A stretch of DNA of 61,832 bases from Prochlorococcus sp. AG-402-K14 (GCA_003216815.1 QCIG01000008.1:1-61832); one strand, 5' to 3'. Positions 48,050 to 56,855 are shown, counted from the stretch's first letter. The notes: generated by a model from the letters alone, not told the origin. Program-made: numbers and translations.

Positions 48050-48562
48050 ATGTTGAGAGCAGACTTTTTTTATAAATTTTTTAAATACAAAAATAATAGT
48101 AGTCTTGAAATTATCAAACATAGCTCAAATGAAAACTTTGACTTGAAAGATAGAATTCAAAATAAAATCATAGAAATTGATCGAGAAATTTCAGAAAATA
48201 GCAAGTCTCTACTTGAAGCTGAAATAGTAAAATTAAGATCAAATTTTTCAAGCTCAAATAATTTTATAGATCGCATGGGGAAAAATATCTACAAAACAAA
48301 ATTATATGAATCGATTAATTGGCATCAAAAGCAAATAAAAGAACTATATTCTCAACGTAGAGAATTGCAGATGAATTTAGAAAAAATTCAAGGTATTTTT
48401 TGGCTAAATCGAATTAAAAGATTTCTAATGATTATATTAATAGGATTCTTAGCCCTTTTAAGTCTATTTATCTTTTTATCAGGATTTATGATTATAATTT
48501 ACTTACTTCCAGTTATTATATTAGTTTTATTTTTATATTTAATATCAACTAAAAAACAGTAA
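48050..48562 (+). CDS. Coiled-coil membrane protein, unknown
   Basis: 170 residues. About 25-115 is charged and helical with heptad-like spacing (LKDRIQNKIIEIDREISENS, KQIKELYSQRRELQMNLEKI), then two tight hydrophobic segments (FLMIILIGFLALLSLFIFLS, MIIIYLLPVIILVLFLYLIS). A tail-anchored coiled-coil protein. 181 bases before the ABC exporter, same strand. Not recognised. Confidence 0.6.
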   Translation: MLRADFFYKFFKYKNNSSLEIIKHSSNENFDLKDRIQNKIIEIDREISENSKSLLEAEIVKLRSNFSSSNNFIDRMGKNIYKTKLYESINWHQKQIKELYSQRRELQMNLEKIQGIFWLNRIKRFLMIILIGFLALLSLFIFLSGFMIIIYLLPVIILVLFLYLISTKKQ

Positions 48563-48743
48563 GTATATTTAATTGCAAATGAAGATTCAATTGTATTACA
48601 ATTAAAAAATATAATCATTTCTTGAGAATGCTTTTAATTTTTTTATGACTTTCATTGTATTGCTTTAAACAATCATAAACAAACACCCAAAGAACTGGCT
48701 GAATCAGCATAAATAATTTCTAAAAAGTAAGTAATTTTATAAA

Positions 48744-50579
48744 ATGATTCGCACCAGCAAAACTTATCATCTATTGGTGCGTCTACTAAAGGCACTACCA
48801 GTTAGAAGAAGAAGGTCTCTATTAAAATTAATTCCTGTAGCAGCCTTGACTGGTTTAGTTGATGTAATTGTTGTAGGCATTGTTTCTAGATTATTTACGA
48901 TCTTAATAGGACAGCCTAATCAACCTCCTTTACCATTTCAAAATTTTATACCTGATAATCCAAAAACAAAAGTTATTAGTCTAGTCGTTATATATATATC
49001 AATGAATTGGATTGCATCATTTTCTAAATTATTTCTGAAGTCTGCACAAGAAAGACTGCGAGTAGCAGTTTGGAGAGACTTGTCGGAACTAGCACAAAAA
49101 AAATTACTCTCTCAGCCATATGAATTCTTTTTAAACAAAGAAAAATCTGATCTATCATCAAAAGTTTTGATCAATATTTCAAGAGTTTCTGAATTTTTAG
49201 TTAGACCAATACTACAAATCTCGAGTGGACTATGTGTGATTACTTTTATATGTATTGCTGTTCTTTTTATCGCAAAATCAATTGCGCTTTATTTAATTAT
49301 TAGTCTCTTGGTTTTCTATATATTTATATCACTATTTGTAACACCATTTATCAGGTATTCATCTCGTCAGAGAATCAAATTAGAGAAAGAAACCAATAAT
49401 ATATTAACTGAATCAATGAGGACTATTATAGATGTACACCTTACCAGTTCAGAATCTTATTTTGAAAAAAGATATAAAATAGCAGGTGAGAATTCTTTCC
49501 CTTTTATTTGGAAAGCTGAAGTTTTACCTGAGTTCCCTAGATCATTAATAGAGCCTTTTGGTATTACATTGATTTTTGCTATTGGTCTTTTTCCTTATTT
49601 AACTGGTCAAGACGAGTCAATACTAATTGAAATAGTTCCGTTTTTAGCGACAATAGCTGTCGCGGCACTAAAACTCACCCCTCCATTGCAAGATTCATTT
49701 AGAGCATTAACGTCAATGCGTGCATCAATACCAGATTTAGAAGAAATCCTAAAGTTGATAGAGCTTCCTTCTAATAGGCTAACCAAAAGATCAATAGGCG
49801 TTCCCACCAAAAAAGGAATAGAGCCCAGAAATAACATAAAGCTTAAAAACGTAAGTTATAAATATCCCAATAGTAATGAATACACTTTAAACAGAATCAA
49901 TATGACTATTCCTATTGGTTCAAGAGTAGCTTTTGTTGGAGAAACAGGAAGTGGAAAAACAACTACAGCTAATCAATTGCTTTGTCTTCTTAGACCAACA
50001 GAAGGACAATTATTATTAGATGGAGTTGAGGTAACTGATACGGAAGTGCCTGCATGGCAAGATTGCTGCTCTTATGTTCCACAATCTATTACTTTATTAA
50101 ATAGCAATATTATTGATAATATTGCATACGGTTTAGATGAAGACTTAATAGATAGTGAAAGAGTTTGGGACGCGCTTAAAGCGGCTCAACTTGCGGAAAT
50201 AGTATCAGAAATGCCTATGGGTTTACAAACACAAATTGGTGATAATGGAATCAGATTATCTGGGGGGCAAAGACAAAGATTAGCGATAGCAAGAGCTTTT
50301 TATAGACAATCAAAATTATTAGTTTTAGATGAAGCAACTAGCTCATTAGACAACCGCACAGAAGCAGAAGTAATGGATGCAATTGAAATAATAGGTAGAC
50401 GGTGCACAATAGTAACTATTGCTCACAGACTATCCACCATTGAAAGATCAGATTGCATATATGAATTTAAAAATGGAGAGATAATTGCCTCTGGCAATTA
50501 TCAACAACTACTAAAACAATCAAACACTTTTTTTAATATGGTAGAGATTGCAAAAAGAACAGTCAAATCAAAGATCTAA
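48744..50579 (+). CDS. ABC exporter, MsbA/PglK-like (fused membrane and ATPase domains)
   Basis: 611 residues. Type I exporter: six helices within the first ~330 residues, ATPase domain with Walker A GETGSGKTT (about 398), signature RLSGGQRQRLAIARAF (about 509), Walker B LLVLDEATSSLD (about 529) and H-loop AHRLST (about 560). The opening LLKALPVRRRRSLLKLIPVA resembles PglK-type lipid-linked oligosaccharide flippases. With the nearby GT4 and DUF5672 genes, export of a glycan or lipid-linked sugar is inferred. Confidence 0.88.
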   Translation: MIRTSKTYHLLVRLLKALPVRRRRSLLKLIPVAALTGLVDVIVVGIVSRLFTILIGQPNQPPLPFQNFIPDNPKTKVISLVVIYISMNWIASFSKLFLKSAQERLRVAVWRDLSELAQKKLLSQPYEFFLNKEKSDLSSKVLINISRVSEFLVRPILQISSGLCVITFICIAVLFIAKSIALYLIISLLVFYIFISLFVTPFIRYSSRQRIKLEKETNNILTESMRTIIDVHLTSSESYFEKRYKIAGENSFPFIWKAEVLPEFPRSLIEPFGITLIFAIGLFPYLTGQDESILIEIVPFLATIAVAALKLTPPLQDSFRALTSMRASIPDLEEILKLIELPSNRLTKRSIGVPTKKGIEPRNNIKLKNVSYKYPNSNEYTLNRINMTIPIGSRVAFVGETGSGKTTTANQLLCLLRPTEGQLLLDGVEVTDTEVPAWQDCCSYVPQSITLLNSNIIDNIAYGLDEDLIDSERVWDALKAAQLAEIVSEMPMGLQTQIGDNGIRLSGGQRQRLAIARAFYRQSKLLVLDEATSSLDNRTEAEVMDAIEIIGRRCTIVTIAHRLSTIERSDCIYEFKNGEIIASGNYQQLLKQSNTFFNMVEIAKRTVKSKI

Positions 50580-50627
50580 ACCTATATCCTGTAGAAAATT
50601 TGAAAAGAATTGATTTTCAATCAAGGC

Positions 50628-50864
50628 TTAAAAAAGAATTTTTAAATCTATCAATTCTTTAGCTGAAAGATAAACAATCAATCCTGTTACAACGATGGAA
50701 CCAGACAATCCTCCTATAAAACCCAAAAGTAATGTGGTCAAATTTTTACCATCAGAGGTAGGAATTTGAGTAGAAACAGGCAGTTGTTCAACAACTTTTA
50801 AGCGCTCAGTGGTAGGTTTTCGGCTGGTTTGTTGATGTCTGACAAGTGCTTCAAAATCTGGCAT
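50628..50864 (-). CDS. Small membrane-anchored partner of ParA-like protein
   Basis: 78 residues from ATG 50864. Polar, basic N-terminal half (PDFEALVRHQQTSRKPTTER) followed by one helix (LTTLLLGFIGGLSGSIVVTG) and a short end. Its first 67 bases overlap the end of the ParA gene in another frame, so the two are translationally linked. A membrane tether for the ATPase is a natural guess. Confidence 0.6.
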   Translation of the reverse strand: MPDFEALVRHQQTSRKPTTERLKVVEQLPVSTQIPTSDGKNLTTLLLGFIGGLSGSIVVTGLIVYLSAKELIDLKILF

Positions 50865-51469
50865 TGAATTTGTTGAGCAATGGAGCAATAGGCCGACCAA
50901 CCTGACATTCGCCTGGGATCGGATCGACCTTTATCATCAACAGCATCAATTACGGCTGCACCTTGGTTTTCTGCTTTATCAAAGGCTGATAAAAGAGGAA
51001 TATCTCCGTCTAATACAGTTAAATCAAATTTTTCTAAAGCTTCTCTTGCCTCATTTGCGATTCTCTTTTGGCGAAAATCAACCTTAACAAGTAAAACTGC
51101 ATGAGGAATATTTAACTGCTTCAATAAAGATGCTAATTCGACCGTTAACTCCACAGATCTAGCTTTTGGAGCTGTAGGCAACAGTACAAGATCAGAACCA
51201 GAAGCTAAATGTTTCAACTCTTCTTCATCAGTACTAGCTTGACCATCTGTGATTACAACTTCTGAAAATCTAGTTGCTTTAGCAGCTGCCTCTACAGGGA
51301 CAATATTGAATTCAAGATTACCCCTTGATCCATATGCAAGAGCAGATCGATTTCTATCGGCATCAACTAGGCAAACACTTTTTCCTTGAGAAGACCAAAC
51401 ACTTGCGAGATGGATTGAAGTACAAGTTTTAGCTACCCCACCTTTTTGGCCACATACAGTTATGAACAA
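50798..51469 (-). CDS. Orphan ParA/MinD-type ATPase
   Basis: 223 residues. Deviant Walker A KGGVAKTCT (about 9-17, with the signature lysine), then CLVDADRNRSALA (about 33-45, switch I Asp) and DLVLLPTAPKARSVELTVEL. No ParB gene and no plasmid-type genes nearby; this short form occurs in cyanobacteria and may position carboxysomes or other cargoes. Overlaps the downstream membrane gene by 67 bases. Confidence 0.88.
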   Translation of the reverse strand: MFITVCGQKGGVAKTCTSIHLASVWSSQGKSVCLVDADRNRSALAYGSRGNLEFNIVPVEAAAKATRFSEVVITDGQASTDEEELKHLASGSDLVLLPTAPKARSVELTVELASLLKQLNIPHAVLLVKVDFRQKRIANEAREALEKFDLTVLDGDIPLLSAFDKAENQGAAVIDAVDDKGRSDPRRMSGWSAYCSIAQQIQCQILKHLSDINKPAENLPLSA

Positions 51470-51720
51470 AGGAAAAGATTAACATCTAAAATTAATTTGC
51501 AGGATCTCATTCTAAAGTCAAGTAGCAACATAAAGTTCAATCAAGAAATACTCATCACAAGTAATTAAAACTATAAGAAAAATAAATATATATGAGCTTA
51601 ATTTGTAATTTTAAATACATTTTCGCGCTATTATTAATGAATTAATAATCAAAAGAAAATATTTATGCTTGCAAGAAGTTTTTTCTAGAGCATATTTAAC
51701 TATATGTATCATTAAAAGAA

Positions 51721-51990
51721 ATGTTCATCAAAAAGATTTTTTTTAATAACAAAGCAAGGCTTTCTAATTTTTTTGGTATTTTCAACAAGAAAACTGAGAA
51801 ATTCTCAAATAGATGTGAAAACCTTACATCTATTCCAGGAATAGGTTCAAAAAATTGCAATAATTTCTATGAAGCTGGATATCTCACACCAGAATCAATT
51901 ATCTCTGCATCTGATGAAGAGCTGTTAAACATTCCTGGAGTTGGTATTCGCTTTGTTAAAAAGTTAAGAAAAACAATAGGCAGAATATAG
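51721..51990 (+). CDS. Helix-hairpin-helix mini-protein
   Basis: 89 residues. A Lys/Phe-rich N-terminus, then two HhH units: LTSIPGIGSKNCNNFYEAGY (about 37-56) and LLNIPGVGIRFVKKLRK (about 70-86). The hairpins (PGIG, PGVG) are the DNA-backbone-binding type seen in RuvA, ComEA and helicase-nuclease tails. No nuclease domain, so probably an accessory DNA-binding factor. Confidence 0.8.
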   Translation: MFIKKIFFNNKARLSNFFGIFNKKTEKFSNRCENLTSIPGIGSKNCNNFYEAGYLTPESIISASDEELLNIPGVGIRFVKKLRKTIGRI

Positions 51991-52068
51991 TTTAAAATAA
52001 AAATCCTCAAAAATATTTTTTAGCATTTGATATGAAAACTAATAATAAATTAATTTTTTAAAGAAGTT

Positions 52069-52734
52069 TTACCAAGGTAATATCTCACCATTTGCATGCC
52101 AGAAAGTTCCAGTATTTGCAAGTGTAAGTTGATCAATTCGTTGAATTAATCCTTGAACTGATTCGTGGGGTTGAATTCCATTTGAAGTAAATCCTGTCAT
52201 GCGAGTACTGACTAAACCAGGATGCAAAATTGCCACCGAAATACCTTTAGACTTCAAATCTACCGATAAAGACTTACCGGCCATACATAAGGCTGCTTTA
52301 GACATTCTATAGCCATAAGAACCTCCAGAGTTGTTATCATCTATTGAACCCATCCGACTACTTACTAAAGCTATTTTTGCATTTTTTGCTAAATGACTGA
52401 GCATGCTTTGAACAAAACATAGTGGGCTCAAGGCATTCACTGCAAACTGACGAACAATACTTTCGGGATCCAAATTCTCAAGTGAGTTAAATTCAGCAAT
52501 ACCAGCATTTTGAATCAAAACATCGACTTTAGTGTCATGTAAATTCTGTCTAAGCTTAACAACCGAATCTCCTGAGGTAATATCTATATCTTTCTCAACT
52601 CTTACTGATAAGGCATTCAATTCTGGAGATACTGCTCTGCAAGTAGCAATGACATCTTCTCCTTTATCTTTCAATTGGCGAACAAGTTCTAAACCAATAC
52701 CTCTATTGGCTCCTGTAATTAAGTAAGTTGACAC
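52069..52734 (-). CDS. Short-chain dehydrogenase/reductase
   Basis: 221 residues. Cofactor motif TGANRGIGLEL (about 7-17), NAG at about 76, catalytic Ser in IALVSSRMGS and the YxxxK pair GYRMSKAALC (about 140-149), and PGLVSTRM after it. A small classical SDR; substrate unknown. GTG start. Isolated among accessory genes. Confidence 0.92.
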   Translation of the reverse strand: MSTYLITGANRGIGLELVRQLKDKGEDVIATCRAVSPELNALSVRVEKDIDITSGDSVVKLRQNLHDTKVDVLIQNAGIAEFNSLENLDPESIVRQFAVNALSPLCFVQSMLSHLAKNAKIALVSSRMGSIDDNNSGGSYGYRMSKAALCMAGKSLSVDLKSKGISVAILHPGLVSTRMTGFTSNGIQPHESVQGLIQRIDQLTLANTGTFWHANGEILPW

Positions 52735-52975
52735 AACAAATCAAACGCTTAAATAAGACTAAAACACAAACAAACGAACCAATACTTTAATCAAGTTTAA
52801 TTGATACAAAATAAGATGATTAATTAAAATTTTAAATAAGGTGAATGTGCAGACAGACTGATGGAAATATTAAAAAAATAAATTTTACACATCATTTCTA
52901 GAAATAATATGTTGGGGATGTCTTGGCAAGATATGGCCAGGATAATAATAAAGGATAAAATATTTATACTATAAA

Positions 52976-53521
52976 TTAAGTATCTTTTTGATAAGAATGA
53001 ATCTTTTCAGAACCACCATTAGATGTATTGAATGCAAGTTGATAGAACTCCTCATGTGGACCTAAATTAATATTTTCTGTTCTATTTTCAGAATTAAACC
53101 AATTATCTTCACGAAAACTTCGAATTGCTTTTATTATCCTATAACCTAAATTTAGTTCTTGATTAGCAAGTTTTCTCCATTCACCATCCCTGTTCCTATA
53201 ACCAAACTCAAAGTAATAAACACCTTTATTCATAGGAATAGGGAATGACATAGAAGATTGAAATTTACTTACCTGAATTTCTTTCATAATACAAGTTGAT
53301 TTTTTTTTATTTCTACTATTACTGATATCAAATACTCTAATAGCATAAAAACAACTTTTACCAAATTCGATTCTAAAATTATCGACAGGACTAATTTTCC
53401 AAAAGCATTTTATGTAACCATTACCAAGATTATTTACAGTTAAATTACTAAAGGTATTAGTCATTTTCTTGACACTATTCCAAACATATTCTTTTAAATT
53501 CAACTTAGGGTCGAATTTCAT
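52976..53521 (-). CDS. DUF4912-like protein (second copy in window)
   Basis: 181 residues. A divergent DUF4912-type core: GYIKCFWKISPVDNFRIEFG (about 35-54), FYAIRVFDIS, FPIPMNKGVYYFEFGYRNRD (about 93-112) and WRKLANQELNLGYRI. It lacks the Rho-N helices of the 16187 protein and ends after the domain with an acidic tail. Related by pattern only. Confidence 0.6.
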   Translation of the reverse strand: MKFDPKLNLKEYVWNSVKKMTNTFSNLTVNNLGNGYIKCFWKISPVDNFRIEFGKSCFYAIRVFDISNSRNKKKSTCIMKEIQVSKFQSSMSFPIPMNKGVYYFEFGYRNRDGEWRKLANQELNLGYRIIKAIRSFREDNWFNSENRTENINLGPHEEFYQLAFNTSNGGSEKIHSYQKDT

Positions 53522-53684
53522 TTTTTTTCCGACATTTTAAATATTATAGTTAGCTTGTTAGTTAATACTATTAATTTTACTATCAAAAAGGTAATTAGTT
53601 ATATTAAAGAAATCAGATAATTGCTTTCAGATTGCTGAAAGGAGAAAAAGATTTGGTACTAAAAGATACATAATTTACAGAGCG

Positions 53685-53843
53685 TTAGGCTGCTTCCCTC
53701 TCCTGCCGCTCCGAGAGAAACGCTTCTACAAAATCTGCAGAAGCTTTTCTTGACGAAATATTACTTGTCTTCCAATGATTGATTAAAGTTTTCAACTCAA
53801 TTATCCGTTTTTCAGCCACTTCTATTTTTTCTTCATTAGACAT
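53685..53843 (-). CDS. Small charged helical protein, 52 residues
   Basis: ATG 53843-53841 to TAA 53687-53685. A charged helix (EEKIEVAEKRIIELKTLINH) then a second helix (ASADFVEAFLSERQEREAA). No membrane segment. Appears to be one of the short families found in several copies in picocyanobacteria; identity uncertain. Confidence 0.5.
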   Translation of the reverse strand: MSNEEKIEVAEKRIIELKTLINHWKTSNISSRKASADFVEAFLSERQEREAA

Positions 53844-53943
53844 AGATAGAAAATGATGATTGATATAATTAAGACTAACCTTTATAGAATATATATCAAT
53901 AGATTAACCCTTTCAAGTTGTTTCTTATAAAGAGGTAAAGCAT

Positions 53944-53976
53944 AAAAAAGCCAGCTAAAATATAGCTGGCAAAATT
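53944..53976 (-). terminator. Strong terminator for the 54013 micro-gene
   Basis: GCCAGCTA (53950-53957), loop AAATA, TAGCTGGC (53963-53970): an 8-bp perfect stem. On the minus strand it is followed by TTTTTT (53949-53944). Confidence 0.85.
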
Positions 53977-54012
53977 ATTAATAGGTACAGGTAACGATAT
54001 AAATCGATATAA

Positions 54013-54114
54013 CTATATAAATCTATTAATAATAAAACCTTTCAAGGCAGGAGCAACAGAGAAAAACAGACTTCTTATTTCCATTGACTCTTGACCGATT
54101 GGTAGATGCGACAA
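54013..54114 (-). CDS. Micro-ORF (33 codons) with extreme Shine-Dalgarno
   Basis: TTG 54114-54112 to TAG 54015-54013. It encodes MSHLPIGQESMEIRSLFFSV continuing APALKGFIINRFI. It sits seven bases after the AAGGAGG core of a 13-base perfect complement of the 16S 3' end (54116-54128), has a 16-bp palindrome upstream and a strong terminator 36 bases downstream, so it has all the parts of a compact gene. No homologue recognised; TTG is its only plausible start. Confidence 0.5.
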   Translation of the reverse strand: MSHLPIGQESMEIRSLFFSVAPALKGFIINRFI

Positions 54115-54115
54115 T

Positions 54116-54128
54116 GGATCACCTCCTT
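54116..54128 (-). promoter_or_regulatory. Extended Shine-Dalgarno, 13-nt perfect anti-SD match
   Basis: Reads AAGGAGGTGATCC on the minus strand, complementary to GGATCACCTCCTT at the 16S rRNA 3' end. No other start region I examined in the window has a match this long. Confidence 0.75.
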
Positions 54129-54134
54129 AAAATA

Positions 54135-54150
54135 TACTATTTAAATAGTA
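54135..54150. promoter_or_regulatory. 16-bp perfect palindrome upstream of the micro-ORF
   Basis: TACTATTTAAATAGTA, six bases before the extended Shine-Dalgarno. Could be an operator or a leader hairpin that controls access to the ribosome site. Confidence 0.45.
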
Positions 54151-54337
54151 GCTAGAAAATCATCTATGTCTGTAGGTAAAATAACAATATCCGAAAAAAA
54201 AAAGATTTGGTATACTCCAAAACAATTCAACTACAAAACAATAGTTAAGAAATCGACTTAATTACACCTTAAGAACAATTAGTCGCTCAATAAGACTCCA
54301 CACAAAAAATGATTAATTAGACAATGGAGGCAAGACA

Positions 54338-54400
54338 ATGCTTGAACTAATCAGAAGAATACTTTGCAATACCAAAAGAATAGAAAGAATTTCCACTTAG
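54338..54400 (+). CDS. Micro-ORF (20 codons) followed by a long hairpin
   Basis: MLELIRRILCNTKRIERIST, ATG 54338 to TAG 54400. GGAGG lies seven bases upstream, an ideal spacing. The peptide is basic and amphipathic. A near-perfect 38-base hairpin begins 3 bases after the stop. Short and without homology support, so tentative. Confidence 0.35.
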   Translation: MLELIRRILCNTKRIERIST

Positions 54401-54402
54401 AA

Positions 54403-54440
54403 GAATTCGTATGTAATACTAATGTACTATATACGAATTC
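54403..54440. repeat. 38-base near-perfect hairpin
   Basis: Arms GAATTCGTAT (54403-54412) and ATACGAATTC (54431-54440) pair perfectly. The inner bases continue pairing (one G-U, one mismatch) down to a TAAT tetraloop at 54420-54423. No T-run follows, so it is not a typical terminator. Confidence 0.8.
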
Positions 54441-54507
54441 AAATGCAAGCTCTCTGATGAAAAGTTTTCAAAATGAGAATTTTATTCAATCAAAATTAAA
54501 CAAGCAA

Positions 54508-56295
54508 TCAATATAGGCCAGTCATATCAGAAAAAAGTTCTTTGTTTTCTAGTGACTCCGAAAAGCCTAGTAGCAATTCATATCTTGTTTCAACACCGTT
54601 ATTCAAATTACCTAGCCAATAATTATATCCATCTTGATCATAATCTCGACCTAAAACATTCACATATAAAGTCTCTACGTATTTATCATTGGAGATATTC
54701 TCTCCATAAAGCTGCTTAAATTCGGCAGAAGCTAAAAAAGAAGAGGCAACAGCTCTTTCATCATCTTTGCCAGAGACAAAAGTACCAATCCAATATTCAA
54801 GACCTTCAGCATCAGGGAAACGAGAAAAGGCAGCATTATATAAACGGAACATTTTTCCTGAGTCTGTATTTAGCCCAGTTAATTGATCAAATGTAGCTTT
54901 AATATCATTTTCTAGATTAATATTCTTATCATCAAACTTAAGAATAGACGCACCAGTTAACTGATCAATACCAGTGGCAGTTCCTACACCATAATTATCA
55001 CTACCTAAATCATAAAATTTATAAGTATCACTCCTTCCTGAATAGATTTTTTCTGCTTGAAAGCCTAAAGAATTAATTGCTTTAATCTCTTTACTAGTAA
55101 CCAAAGCATCTTGATCAGCAAACGTCAGTTTTTCAATATTGGTTAATTGATCTATCCCATCATTGGTCGATGAGCGATTATCAGTAACAGTGACTATTTT
55201 GTTATTAATTGCAAATGTATAGTCCACAAAATTACCTGAGAAAGTTGCTATATCATGGTCCGCCCCACCGTTAATAGTATCATTTCCACCTTTTCCTTCG
55301 AATACATCATTTTCCAAACCTCCTGTAAGAATATCTTTTCCATCTGTACCGTTATAAACCTTACCTTGAACATCATTAACATTGACTATGACATATTGAT
55401 TAGATTGATTTCCATCTGAGTCGGTAGCACTAATAATTACATTATATTTATTTGATATTTCACTTGGTCGCCGACTAACACTAGTAACTGAATGAAGCGC
55501 AAAATAATTTGTATTATATATTATATTACCTTCTACATTAACTAAAGGTAGCTCCGGAAAAGTTAAACCAGCAGCGGTATAATTTACAGTATAAATTGAT
55601 TGATCATTTAATAATAGCGGATTGTTAATGCTATCCCCTAATAGATGACCAAAGACCGAAAACCCATCATTCTGTGAATCAAGATTTTCATTATCAGATA
55701 AATTTATAAACCACTGAGAGGTAGCACTATTAGGTTGCCCAGAAACTTTAGCCATAGCTATAGTACCCATTAAATTTGAATTAAAAGGTTCATTCTGTAT
55801 CTCACCTTTTGACACAACTAGAGACGGGCTTCCATTCAATTGATTTGATGCTTCAGATGGCCAAGTATATCCACCACCTTGAATTACAAAGTTGGAGACT
55901 AATCTATGAATTAAAGTATTATTATAAGAACCATCATTTACATATTCAATAAAATTGTTAGATGTAATAGGTGTGGTTTTGTTATTTTCATTTTGATCAT
56001 TATAGACCTCGACAAAAAAACTTTCGCTTACACTGGAAGTTGAGAAATTAGTAGTGAATTTTATTGTTGTTCCATTTAATTTGCTAATTGTTTCGTAATC
56101 AGGTGGTTCTTTAAAGCTTAATTGTCCTGTATCTTTATCAATCTTAAAAAGACTTTGCTCACCTCCTTCAATAGACCAAGAAACGGTTTCATTAGCGGTA
56201 AAAGTATAAATTTCATAATTATTTTCATCAATGGAAGCATAAGTTAAGTCTTCGCCTTCTAATCCGGAGGCACCTTGAATTAATGGCGCAGTCAT
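54508..56295 (-). CDS. Secreted cadherin-like / cyclophilin / RTX / DUF4214 protein
   Basis: 595 residues from ATG 56295 (a TTG 13 codons upstream is less likely; AAGGGA precedes the ATG). Order: cadherin-like (EQSLFKIDKDTGQLSFKEPP, about 50-70); cyclophilin-type prolyl isomerase (NTLIHRLVSNFVIQGGGYTW about 125, ATSQWFINLSDNENLD about 192, FGHLLGD); cadherin-like again (about 285); RTX nonapeptide (GTDGKDILTGGLENDVFEGK then GGNDTINGG, about 315-340); C-terminal DUF4214 (about 480-590). No Sec signal; RTX suggests type I secretion. Surface or S-layer-type protein is likely. Confidence 0.85.
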   Translation of the reverse strand: MTAPLIQGASGLEGEDLTYASIDENNYEIYTFTANETVSWSIEGGEQSLFKIDKDTGQLSFKEPPDYETISKLNGTTIKFTTNFSTSSVSESFFVEVYNDQNENNKTTPITSNNFIEYVNDGSYNNTLIHRLVSNFVIQGGGYTWPSEASNQLNGSPSLVVSKGEIQNEPFNSNLMGTIAMAKVSGQPNSATSQWFINLSDNENLDSQNDGFSVFGHLLGDSINNPLLLNDQSIYTVNYTAAGLTFPELPLVNVEGNIIYNTNYFALHSVTSVSRRPSEISNKYNVIISATDSDGNQSNQYVIVNVNDVQGKVYNGTDGKDILTGGLENDVFEGKGGNDTINGGADHDIATFSGNFVDYTFAINNKIVTVTDNRSSTNDGIDQLTNIEKLTFADQDALVTSKEIKAINSLGFQAEKIYSGRSDTYKFYDLGSDNYGVGTATGIDQLTGASILKFDDKNINLENDIKATFDQLTGLNTDSGKMFRLYNAAFSRFPDAEGLEYWIGTFVSGKDDERAVASSFLASAEFKQLYGENISNDKYVETLYVNVLGRDYDQDGYNYWLGNLNNGVETRYELLLGFSESLENKELFSDMTGLY

Positions 56296-56367
56296 CTTGT
56301 TTTCCCTTGAAGATTTGAGCAATAATAAGTTCAAGTCATACTATAGCGACAAGGAATAAAACAAGTC

Positions 56368-56727
56368 ATGACACAAAAAAACGTTTTAGGGACTGATCTA
56401 ACAACTTGCAGTTGTAATCCTCTTACTGGTTGGTTTAGAGATGGTTCATGTCGAACAGATATTTCTGATCAAGGAACACATACTGTTTGTGCTGTTATGA
56501 CAGAACAGTTTCTTTCGTACAGCAAAGCTCAAGGGAATGATCTATCTACGCCTCATATGGGATTCCCAGGATTAAAAAAAGGTGATTACTGGTGTATCTG
56601 TGCACCCAGATGGAAAGAAGCATTTGAGGATGGAGTGGCTCCTTTAATAAATCTTGAGGCAACTGAAGAAAGTACTTTAAACATTATTGACTTAGAAATA
56701 CTCAAAAAATTTTCCCATAAAAAATAA
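56368..56727 (+). CDS. DUF2237 family protein
   Basis: 119 residues. VLGTDLTTCSCNPLTGWFRD (about 5-24), GTHTVCAVMTEQFLSYSKAQ, GNDLSTPHMGFPGLKKGDYW and CICAPRWKEAFEDGVAPLIN are the conserved DUF2237 blocks, with invariant cysteines at several positions that look like a metal or redox site. Cytosolic. Function unknown. Divergent from the RTX gene. Confidence 0.88.
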   Translation: MTQKNVLGTDLTTCSCNPLTGWFRDGSCRTDISDQGTHTVCAVMTEQFLSYSKAQGNDLSTPHMGFPGLKKGDYWCICAPRWKEAFEDGVAPLINLEATEESTLNIIDLEILKKFSHKK

Positions 56728-56855
56728 TTTATTAACTATAAAATAATATTATGCATATTTATATATATAAAAATAGTAAGTAAATATTTTAATAAATAAG
56801 ATATTTTATCAAAATAAAAAAATCTAACTGGAATTTACAAATAAATAAAAAATTA

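Noticed and set aside
54116-54128. Plus-strand GGATCACCTCCTT as a fragment of a 16S rRNA gene
   Set aside because: Similarity stops outside these 13 bases; no preceding helix 45 sequence, so not an rRNA remnant.
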